Origin: Chloroflexota bacterium
GTDB taxonomy: Bacteria; Chloroflexota; Anaerolineae; Anaerolineales; Villigracilaceae
Assembly (NCBI GenBank): GCA_023459215.1
Contig: JAEWVF010000051.1
Location: 1-64,000 of the forward strand
Length of the DNA stretch: 64,000 nucleotides
Reading direction: 5' to 3'
Shown here: positions 33,417-42,200 of the stretch, piece by piece
How the letters are laid out: every line of letters starts with the position of its first letter
Position numbering within the stretch: position 1 is the stretch's first letter
Translations under genes and position numbers: made by a program
The notes under the pieces: model-generated
The model's input: the letters and a program-made list of their open reading frames with translations, nothing else
Database searches by the model: none
Told to the model about the DNA's origin: nothing

Positions 33417-33488
33417 TCCTACTCCGCTGGCCGAAACGTTATTTTCCAATTATACAAGCGCATGGAAAGTTTTGCTCGAAAAATAGGC

Positions 33489-33890
33489 TTACTCATAACG
33501 ACTGAAATCCCAGGCCGAGAGTAATACGCGTAAATCGGCTTTACTGTTGACATTGAATTTGATTTGAACATTGCGGGTATGGGTACGGACGGTTTCAACA
33601 GACAGCCCCAAACGCGCAGCGATTTGCGGATTGGTATACCCCAGGCAAGTTAGCGCTGCAATCTGCTGTTCGCGCGGCGAGAGCGACTGCCAGCGCCGCC
33701 ACAGGTCGGCATCAAGTTGGCGCTGTGAAAGGGCTTCATTGACCAGGTCGGAGGCGATCTCATCGGGTAAAAGCTGTTCCTGTTCGGCCAGGGATTCGAG
33801 CCTGGATTGCAATGAGATATCCAACTCATATTTGCGCGGGCTGGGATCAGAAATCAATCCCAGACGTTCAAGCAGGCGACGAATAACCAT
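33489..33890 (-). CDS. LuxR-type helix-turn-helix regulator
   Basis: 133 residues. The C-terminal ~60 residues are a complete LuxR HTH: LSPREQQIAALTCLGYTNPQIAARLGLSVETVRTHTRNVQIKF. The N-terminal ~70 residues are helical and lack a receiver or known ligand domain. A DNA-binding regulator of unknown target. It lies on the same strand as the giant protease-NTPase pair, about 250 bases downstream of its end, but a dyad and an aminotransferase remnant lie between them. Confidence 0.85.
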   Translation of the reverse strand: MVIRRLLERLGLISDPSPRKYELDISLQSRLESLAEQEQLLPDEIASDLVNEALSQRQLDADLWRRWQSLSPREQQIAALTCLGYTNPQIAARLGLSVETVRTHTRNVQIKFNVNSKADLRVLLSAWDFSRYE

Positions 33891-33935
33891 GCCAACAAGA
33901 ATATCAGAACAAAAGTTCCATTATCGTTGCAAATG

Positions 33936-33981
33936 CACAACAAAAGCGATGCAGGGATGGTCTGGCATTGCTTTTGTTGTG
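33936..33981. repeat. 17-bp inverted repeat upstream of the LuxR gene
   Basis: Arms 33936-33952 and 33965-33981 (CACAACAAAAGCGATGC) pair with one mismatch around a 12-base loop. Either a terminator for the giant gene pair or an operator region. Confidence 0.55.
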
Positions 33982-34003
33982 ATGAGTTTGGTGTAGCCAA
34001 GTT

Positions 34004-34133
34004 TCAGGCCTTCCCACTGGGCACGGCCATGCCGAGCAATTCGAGGCTCTCTCCATCGGAGGAGATGAACAGGCACTTGACGCTGAATTCGTAACGAGCA
34101 AAGTAGCGTTCGAGTTTGAAGGTTTGGATAGGC
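34004..34133 (-). pseudogene. Aminotransferase class I/II N-terminal remnant
   Basis: The frame from ATG 34133 reads MPIQTFKLERYFARYEFSVK...FISSDGESLELLGMA, the typical N-terminus of a PLP-dependent aminotransferase group. It stops at 34004; another frame continues GLKLGYT, matching the next family segment, so the remnant is frameshifted and then lost. No PLP-binding domain remains. It lies 6 bases beyond the stop of the giant CHAT gene. Confidence 0.6.
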
Positions 34134-34139
34134 ATGGGG

Positions 34140-37100
34140 TCAGGGGGTTGGAGTAGCGGTTGGCTCTGGCTCAATTGGCAAATTGGAACAAACTGCCTGG
34201 TATGGCAGCGCATCGCCGATATATTGCTTCCATTCGGAGCGAGTCAGATTGCGGGTAACACGGGAACAGGCATCGGTAATCAAATCTTCAGGGCGCCATT
34301 GCCAAATATGCACAATACCATCATTGCCCCCTGAGACTACATATTGATCATAAGGATCAAATGCAACCGAATACACATAAGAATCATGCAATATGCGGGC
34401 AATTTCTTGTCCAGATGATATATCCCATACACGGGCTGAACCCTGAAGACACGGTTGGTTACCTATTTGGTACTCACAGCCTCCGGATACAACATATTGG
34501 CTATCTGAACTGAATGCGACAGATTGTACATATGAATCATGTGTCATACGAGCTACTTCTTTGCCTGTGTTAATCTCCCACACCCTAGCCGTGTTATCCA
34601 TACTTCCAGAAACCAAGTATTTGCTGTTAGGGCTGAAAGCGATGGATCTTACAACACCATTATGCAAAAAATTAGCAATTTCTTTTCCCGTTAGTGCATC
34701 CCATATTTTGACATACCTATCAACACTTCCTGAAGCTGCATATACCCCATCAGGGCTGAAAGCAACAATATTCACCATATTATTATGTGTTACTCGATTA
34801 ATTTCCTCTCCTGTAATGGCATCCCACACTCTGGCTGTGTTGTCCAGACTGCCCGAAATCACATATTTACCATTTGGGCTGAAAGCTACAGATGAAACAG
34901 AAGTATCGTGGCGCATACGGACAATTTCTTTTCCGGTAAATGCATTCCACACCCTAACTGCCCCGTCAGCGCCTCCTGATACAACATATTTTCCATTCAA
35001 ACTGAAGGCAACGGATGACACTATACCATCATGGGTTACGCGCGCAATTTCATTGCCTGTGTCAGCTTCCCATACACGAGCAGTTTTATCTTCACTCCCT
35101 GAAACAACATATTTACCATCAGGGCTAAAAGCTACAGATTCCACACCGCCATTATGTACCATTTGAGTGATTTCTGCTTTGTTGGCAACATCCCAAATAC
35201 GAACAGAACCTTGGGCACAATCATCATAAGCATTCCGTTTTTCACATCCACCAGAAACCACATATTTCCCATCTGAACTAACAGCTACAGAACGTACCCG
35301 TTCAGCGTGACTCGATTGGGGCATTTTCTCCTGAGCTTCTAATTTCCACACGTATGCCGAGCCTTGTGTGCAAGAAAGAGATGGCCCCTGATCACACCCC
35401 CCTGATGCTACAAACTTTCCATCTGCACTAATGGCAACAGCTGACACCCCTTTACCATGGGTCACACGAATAACTTCTTTCTTGGTTGCGATATTCCATA
35501 CCCGGGCGGTTCCATCAGCACTTCCAGATACCACATGTTTACTATCGGAACTGAAGGCTACGGATTTAACTTGGTCGTCATGCACGAACCGAGCTAGTTC
35601 ATTTCCAGTGTCTATTCCCCAAACTCGAACTGTATTATCACCGCATCCAGAGACTAGCAATCGACCATCTGCGCTGAAAGCAACAGAATATATAGCATTA
35701 TCGTGTTTGATACTAATAATTTCTTTTCCTGTCAAAGCGTTCCACACTTTAACATTGCTCTGTCCACAAGCTGTTATCGCTCCTTCAAATTCGTCACACC
35801 CGCCTGATGCTACAAATTTTCCATCAGGACTAAAGATAACAAAATATACATGAGCACCGTGCACCATACGGGAAATTTCTTTGCCTGTCGCGGTTTCCCA
35901 TACGCGAGCTGTTTTATCCCAGCCTCCCGAGATTGCGAGCTTGCCATCTGGGCTGAAAGCAACAGATGAGATATAACCATCGTGTGTCATGCGGGCGGTT
36001 TCCTTACCTGTTGCAACATCCCAAACACGGGCAGAGTGATCTTCGCTCCCCGACAATACATGCTGACCATCTGGGCTGAATGCAACAGTATCTACATACG
36101 AATCATGACTCATGCAAACACTTTTCTTCCCTGATACGGCTTCCCATACGCAAACTGTAGTGCCACCGCCAGAAACCACATATTTACTATCGGAACTGAA
36201 CGCGACAGAATAAACATAGAAATCGTGTGGCATGTTGGCAAGCACTTGCCCCGTAGTAACGTCCCAAACACGTGCAATTCCTTGAACACAAACCCCAGAT
36301 TCTAATTTAGCACAGCCCCCTGATACAACATACCTACCATCTGGACTAAAGGATATAGAAGTTATATCCGTATCTTTCATCATGCTGGCAATAGGATGTA
36401 TCAGTGTATTACTTTGTAAAATCTGTGCAGATTCATGTGTTGGGAATTTACGCATTGATTGAATCGCTAATAATACAGCGGTGAGTTGCTTTGAATTTTT
36501 CACACTCAAGATATTCTGAGCCTGTGCACTTAATTGGCGAGCTAAAGCAATATCACGTTGCTCCTCTGCGTTTGCTTGAGCTGTAGCTCGGGCATTTGCC
36601 TCTCCAACAGCAGTTGCTTTTGCTGCGCTGGCTGTTGCCACTTGATAACCCAATTCTTTTGAATTCTCACTACTTGTCCAACCCCAGCCTGCCAGAACTG
36701 CCATGATTATAGTTAGCGCAGCCGAAATGCCGGTGATTGCATATCGTCTTCTTTTTGCGGCAGCCGCTTTCTCCATCTCCCTCAGCCCGATACACCCATT
36801 CAAATACGCCTGCTCGATTGGGTTCAGCCGGTAACGTGGATTTTTGCTCATTGCCAGCGCCAGCTCCAGCCTCGCGCCGCGGTGGTTGAGCAGGGATTCG
36901 TCGCGGTGGGCGTTGTCCCAACGGCGGGCGTCGTCGCTGATGCCTTCGCGCAGGCGCAGGTTGTCGCGGTCGTCGTTGAGCCAGGCACGCAGGCGCTCCC
37001 AGTGGCGGATGAGGGCTTCGTGGGCCACTTCCACTTCGTCGCCGGTGACGACCACCAGGCGGGCATCGGCCAGTTGTTTGATAAGCAAGGTTGTTGCGGC

Positions 37101-39266
37101 GGACTCGCTATCAGCCGGGATTAAGTCACGGAGCAGGACGCGGCGGCGGGTGTCACGCCCGTCGGTGCTGTCGTCAAGGCGGGTCAGGCGCAGGAAAATA
37201 TCGCGCAGGCGTTCTTTCTCGAATTCCGAACAGCGCGCGAAGACCGCCTCGGCGGTCGAGGCAATCGCCTGTTTCACGCCGCCGAAGGCGCGGTACTCCT
37301 CGGCGCGCAGCCAGCGCCCGTGCCGGCGCGTCCACAGCGTCCACAGGGCATGCTGCAAGAGCGGCATCGCGCCCGGCTCGCCCGACACATCGTCGAGCAT
37401 CTGCTGGCTCAGGTCGGACTCAAAGCGCAGCCCGGCGCACCCGGCCTGGCCCTCCATCGCCCGGCGCAGTTCGGTCTCGTCCATCGGGGGGATGATTTCT
37501 TGATGGTTCTGGACTTCATCCTTGAGCGACTTGAAGGGGGCCACCTCGCCGAGGAAGTCGGCCCGCAGGGTGATGACCACCCGCAGCCGTTGTGACTGTT
37601 CCAACAGGCGGGAGATAAATTCCGAACGCTGCTCCCGCACTGAAAGGGTGAACAGTTCCTCGAACTGGTCGACTACCAAAAGACCCTCACCCCTAACCCC
37701 TCTCCCGGTGGGAGAGGGGAACTGTTGGATGGCTTTCTCCAACTCTGATAACGGTTCCGGGCCGGGGCGGAAAATGGCATAGGGAACGTTAAGTGCGGGG
37801 ATCAGCCCGGCCATCACCAGCGATGATTTGCCCGAGCCGGAGGCTCCCAGGACGGCCAGAAAGTTGTGCTCGTTCAGTTTTTGGACGAGTTTCCTGGTCA
37901 GCGTCTCGCGGCCAAAGAAATAGGCGGCATCATCCGGGCGGAAGGATTCCAGGCCGCGGAAGGGCGAGCGCGAGTCGTAGGCGGGCGGGGTCTGTCCCAG
38001 GCACAGGGCGTTGAAGGACAGGTCGAGCGCTTCCAGGCTCAGGCTGTTGAGTTGATCGAGGGTCGCTTTGCGCTCCGCGCGGCTGGATTCCGATAGGGAT
38101 TTGGAATCCGCTCCCAGCGTGGAACGCAGGCGGCGGGTGAGCGCGTCGCGCAAACTGTCCATGACGGGAGCGCGCTCAAGCAGAGATTCCGCTAATTTAT
38201 CGAGACCAAATTCCAGTTCTTTCTCCGTTAAAGCGCGTTCGGAATTGTCGTCAAAGAGCGGGCGGTCGCCCAGGCGGCTGAAAATGGCGGGGACGGTCAG
38301 GTCGTGCGCGCCTTGCAGCCCGGCGAGAGACTGGGCCAGGGCCAAGTCGGGCTGTCCGTGCTGGTGGAGATGGGCGTAAAAGGGGGCAGCGATGGCCCCG
38401 GCGGTGGCAATGCTGACGCGGTCGGTCATGGCGAGCACGGCGGGCAGGCCGAGTTCGCGGACGAGCCGCCCGGCGAGCGAGCCGAGGCCGTTTTGGGGCA
38501 GGGCGCTCTCGCAGGCCGTGATGAAGGCGAAGTGCGGCAGGTGGGCCAGGCTGGACAGATGGTTGAGCAGGTCAGTGGTGGGAGTGGGGGTACGCCTTTC
38601 GTCCTTGGGGAAGTACAGGATGGTTTCCCCGTTCTGATTGACCGCGCCGTGACAGACGAGGTGCAGGAAAGTGTAGGGCGTGGCGGTTAGTTTGTCACAC
38701 AGGGCGTCGAGGCTGGAATGTTCGAGGATATCGCAGGGGATGTCACCGAGCGCCGATTGAATGCTGGCAATCGTGGCGGGGACATCGAAGGGGGCGAGTT
38801 TGTAGTCGCCGGAGAGCGATTCTGGCCCGGCGACGAGGACGAGGGCGCGCAGATCGCGGCGTCCGATGGCGGGGAAGTGGGCCGAGGCGGGCGAGGGGAT
38901 GGAGAGCGAGAAGGGCGTGTTCTGCTGGCTGGCGAGGCAGCGCCAGCGGCCATCGAAGGGGGCGGCCAGGCGGTGCCAGTCGAGGGCGCGCAGGTCGGGG
39001 GCTTCGATGGAGAGCAGCACCCGCAGGGGTTCGCCGCCGGAAAGCCCTTCGCGGAAGGTGTCGCGGATTTCGTCCACGAACAGGGCCTGGCCGAGGGCGG
39101 TGCCGTAGGCGAGCGGGTCGTATTGCAGTTCTGCGAGAGCCGCAACATCGAGATTGAGCGTCCCTTCGCGGCGCAGGGGCAGGAATCCGCCCAAGCGGGT
39201 CAGGGAAGCGGCTGCCGGGTAGCCGCTGTCAGTTTGGCGTTGGAGGGTCAGTTCGAGGGTGTTCAT
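34140..39266 (-). CDS. CHAT protease - nSTAND NTPase - TM - WD40 giant protein
   Basis: 1708 residues. CHAT caspase-like protease domain (~90-335) with catalytic His206 (LVCHG) and Cys252 (ITACESA). nSTAND1-type NTPase (~435-840) with Walker A at 474-481 (GASGSGKS) and Walker B at 529-537 (LLVVDQFEE). A TM helix (~843-863), a coiled-coil-like Ala/Glu-rich stretch (~875-920), and 16 WD40 blades (~966-1690). Five blades carry a Cys-pair loop of the form SGGC-x(6-8)-C-x-QGS. This is the effector-NTPase-sensor order of bacterial conflict and cell-death proteins. The start codon directly follows the stop of the upstream protease-NACHT gene. The part after ~830 is distinctly AT-rich. An interspersed repeat adds residues 516-528. 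Confidence 0.92.
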   Translation of the reverse strand: MNTLELTLQRQTDSGYPAAASLTRLGGFLPLRREGTLNLDVAALAELQYDPLAYGTALGQALFVDEIRDTFREGLSGGEPLRVLLSIEAPDLRALDWHRLAAPFDGRWRCLASQQNTPFSLSIPSPASAHFPAIGRRDLRALVLVAGPESLSGDYKLAPFDVPATIASIQSALGDIPCDILEHSSLDALCDKLTATPYTFLHLVCHGAVNQNGETILYFPKDERRTPTPTTDLLNHLSSLAHLPHFAFITACESALPQNGLGSLAGRLVRELGLPAVLAMTDRVSIATAGAIAAPFYAHLHQHGQPDLALAQSLAGLQGAHDLTVPAIFSRLGDRPLFDDNSERALTEKELEFGLDKLAESLLERAPVMDSLRDALTRRLRSTLGADSKSLSESSRAERKATLDQLNSLSLEALDLSFNALCLGQTPPAYDSRSPFRGLESFRPDDAAYFFGRETLTRKLVQKLNEHNFLAVLGASGSGKSSLVMAGLIPALNVPYAIFRPGPEPLSELEKAIQQFPSPTGRGVRGEGLLVVDQFEELFTLSVREQRSEFISRLLEQSQRLRVVITLRADFLGEVAPFKSLKDEVQNHQEIIPPMDETELRRAMEGQAGCAGLRFESDLSQQMLDDVSGEPGAMPLLQHALWTLWTRRHGRWLRAEEYRAFGGVKQAIASTAEAVFARCSEFEKERLRDIFLRLTRLDDSTDGRDTRRRVLLRDLIPADSESAATTLLIKQLADARLVVVTGDEVEVAHEALIRHWERLRAWLNDDRDNLRLREGISDDARRWDNAHRDESLLNHRGARLELALAMSKNPRYRLNPIEQAYLNGCIGLREMEKAAAAKRRRYAITGISAALTIIMAVLAGWGWTSSENSKELGYQVATASAAKATAVGEANARATAQANAEEQRDIALARQLSAQAQNILSVKNSKQLTAVLLAIQSMRKFPTHESAQILQSNTLIHPIASMMKDTDITSISFSPDGRYVVSGGCAKLESGVCVQGIARVWDVTTGQVLANMPHDFYVYSVAFSSDSKYVVSGGGTTVCVWEAVSGKKSVCMSHDSYVDTVAFSPDGQHVLSGSEDHSARVWDVATGKETARMTHDGYISSVAFSPDGKLAISGGWDKTARVWETATGKEISRMVHGAHVYFVIFSPDGKFVASGGCDEFEGAITACGQSNVKVWNALTGKEIISIKHDNAIYSVAFSADGRLLVSGCGDNTVRVWGIDTGNELARFVHDDQVKSVAFSSDSKHVVSGSADGTARVWNIATKKEVIRVTHGKGVSAVAISADGKFVASGGCDQGPSLSCTQGSAYVWKLEAQEKMPQSSHAERVRSVAVSSDGKYVVSGGCEKRNAYDDCAQGSVRIWDVANKAEITQMVHNGGVESVAFSPDGKYVVSGSEDKTARVWEADTGNEIARVTHDGIVSSVAFSLNGKYVVSGGADGAVRVWNAFTGKEIVRMRHDTSVSSVAFSPNGKYVISGSLDNTARVWDAITGEEINRVTHNNMVNIVAFSPDGVYAASGSVDRYVKIWDALTGKEIANFLHNGVVRSIAFSPNSKYLVSGSMDNTARVWEINTGKEVARMTHDSYVQSVAFSSDSQYVVSGGCEYQIGNQPCLQGSARVWDISSGQEIARILHDSYVYSVAFDPYDQYVVSGGNDGIVHIWQWRPEDLITDACSRVTRNLTRSEWKQYIGDALPYQAVCSNLPIEPEPTATPTP
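37684..37720. repeat. Palindromic repeat inserted in frame in the nSTAND domain
   Basis: Contains a perfect 10-bp palindrome (CCCCTCTCCC at 37697-37706, complement at 37710-37719). In the coding frame it gives PSPTGRGVRGEG just before the Walker B strand, replacing a short loop. It is a different repeat family from that at 30327. Confidence 0.75.
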
Positions 39267-42200
39267 TTAGGGCCACCAGGTGGTTACATCGCAGACGGCC
39301 TGGTAGATTTCGCCTGGGGTTTCGGGAGTACCAAGGTGGATGATGGCGGGCATAAGGGTGGCAAGGTCATTAAATAAGTCACTACGAGTATTGGCAGATA
39401 GCTCAGATAGTGTAATTTCTACTGGTTTATAGCTTTTTGGAGCGGGTGATTTTATTAGCTGCAAAGCCAGGTTTTCCCAAAATTGATACCTTGATTCTTC
39501 ATCCGCAACCAATAGAGTCATTTGCATAGCATCATCTAGAACTTCCGGGAAAAAAACTACCAAACCATTCAACAAACAGGCCTTTGGCCATATATATTCG
39601 GCTGGAATTGTCTGCAATTCCTCAAACACTTTTTTCGGAAATTGCTGGACTAATTTACTCATTACCCGGGCACGATTCGACTCATCTTTAATACCTTGAC
39701 CGATTTGGAATACTTGTCCAATATTTTTTTCCGGTATACGTTGAGCCAATATGCATAATGCTTCTACTCGCATCCCATTTCCAAAAATGTCAACGTTAGG
39801 ATTGATTGTGCGGGCAATTTCCAGTAATTGATCCAGTTCTTGTTCTGGCATGAATTTTGCCAATACAGCTAATACCTCGGCGCGATCATCGCTATTTATA
39901 GACGGCATAAATATAAGAATTTGTTTTATGGCCGCTTCTTGTTGCTGCCGGGACAGTCTTCTTGGGAATCTGAAACGGGATGGCATGAGTAAATTTAAAG
40001 AATCCAATATCTGGATAAAGAAGGTATCCTCAATTGTGGGCTGTTTTTCGGACAATAAACTAATTGCCAATTCTTTCATAATGTAAGCGCTACGGTAGGA
40101 ATGATAGCCTTCATCATTCAACGTTCCGATCGCCCCCATAATTTTGGTGATCACTTCTGGCCAATGCTGCACGAAGCCGCAAAGTGCTAAGGCCCGAGAA
40201 CTTGTCTCTTGTATCGAAAAGGCGATCTGGAGTGCGTCTCCTGTTTCTTTTTGGGAAAGCCTTTTCGCCAGACGATTTAGTATTATTGCTCGATCATTGT
40301 CATCTCGAAATTGACAAACTGCTCTCAAGATTAGGTGGAGCTCTTTTTGGGGCATCTTGTGCGCTAGTTCGCTCAACACCTTTGCGCGCTGGTTCTCATT
40401 TTGGATCAACTGCGATAACTTGAATATGATTTGGAGATCATTTGTGGGTAAATATTGTGCCAGGATAGGTAATTCCTGAGCCAGATCATATTCGTCACGT
40501 TCTTGCTCAGCGAGCGAGACAATTTTCCCTAAAAACTCTTTAGGAATTAGTGGTATTAACTCGGCAATCACTTTTGTTCTTGAATAACTATCGCCGATTC
40601 CTTGGGCAATAGCTATCGCTTTAAGGCTAGCTTGATGGATGTATTTGGCCATTGATCCGAAAAATCTAGCTTGACGGCTTTCGTCTCGTATCATCCAGCG
40701 AGTTGCCATAAGCTCACCCGCAATTTCAGGCATCCGTTGAGAAAGGGTGCATAATACCTTGGTGCGATCAACTTCAGATTGGAGCGCACGCGCTTCAAGT
40801 AATATTCTTGGAAGTTCACTTTCTGGCAATCGGTGTACCAAGCTATTCAAGGCATTTGCTCGGTCATAATCAAACTCCAGTTTCAATGCAGCATTTACAA
40901 CTTGTACCAACATTTCGTCTGGGCAATGCTGTCCCAACTCATTCAACAAGTATGGGTGATAAAACCCCGTTTCCGCTAATGTTTCAGTGAGCGCATCATT
41001 TGCTAAGTTAGGCATGCGCTGGATCAATGCAATCAGAAGAAATTTGTAGGATGAATATGGCGTTTTGCGTATCAAGGTTACGACTAGCTCAAGTTTTTCT
41101 TCTGGTAGGTTCTGCGCGAATTTACTGATTTTTTCTATAAATTCAGAAATCGTATCTCGCTTTGGAGAAGCGGATGCAATAATTTTTAATGCCTTGTCAA
41201 GCAGTTCGGGAAGGTTTTCTGCCATATCCAACAATAGATAGTCATCAAAATTTGGTACTTTTTGCACAGCAGCCAGGGCTTCCGCTTTGATATCTGGCCG
41301 ATTTGGCGCCAGTGAACTCAACAAATATGCACGCGATATTTCACCTTCCATAGCCCGCGCATTGGCTAATATCTGATCAACCTTCTTGTCGGGTAATCGC
41401 GCTACCAGTACCCCTAATACTCTTGAGCGTTCCATCTCTTCCAATGGCTCTGCCGCATCCAGAATTACTTCAAGGGATGTATCCGGTAATCGCTTTGCCA
41501 GGGCAATTAAAACTTCTGCTTGGGCTTTCTTATTCCAGGAAATGGCAATGGCATCCTGAATTAAATTTTTATCTACCTTGTGCAACCTTTCGATAACCTT
41601 AATTAATGCTTCTGCGCGATATGCTTCATCCTTGATAGCGCGAGCAATCTTCAACGCATCGGGCATGTGTTCTTCGCTTATGTAGGGCAGTAAGGTAATC
41701 AGCGCCTGCGATTGTTGGTATGATTTTGGTATTTGACGGATAAATGTAAAAATCTGCGGCAAAGCCCACTTGCCTGAAATGATCAAGACTGGAATGAGAT
41801 CAACTGGAATAACTCCGGAAATACTGTGCAGGCTGGCTTCGATCAGCGCGCAACGAACCTGATAACCTAAATGCCTGGCATAGCCAAATTTTGCCACAGA
41901 TTGCCTGTCTTCTATCTGGCATCGCTGTCTGACTCGCTCAATATCTTGTCTGTATCCACTCTGTCCCCCATAAAGACTTTCGAACTCAACCCATGCTTGT
42001 GCCCAAAAATGGTATTCCACAAGCGGAAGAAATTTTTCAACAGGCTGATTTGTTCTCACCAAGTGCGTAGTGTAATTTAGCAGCACATACGCAGGAATTT
42101 TGTGCGTTTTTTTAGGATCATGGTTACCCTTGACAAATCCTTGCACGATTTCTTCACCCCAATGTAAAAAAAGTTCATCCATCCGGGCTTGTTCGTTGGG

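Noticed and set aside
33449..33451. TTG start for the hypothetical gene at 32913
   Set aside because: It overlaps a TATAAT box; ATG 33416 has a proper ribosome site.
34400..36380. Regular repeats every ~123 bases that could suggest a CRISPR or satellite array
   Set aside because: They are coding WD40 blades with codon-level divergence, not identical repeats with unique spacers.
38718..39377. 219-codon plus-strand frame across the CHAT start and the junction of the two giant genes
   Set aside because: Antisense of the CHAT domain; Gly/Glu-rich product without a motif.
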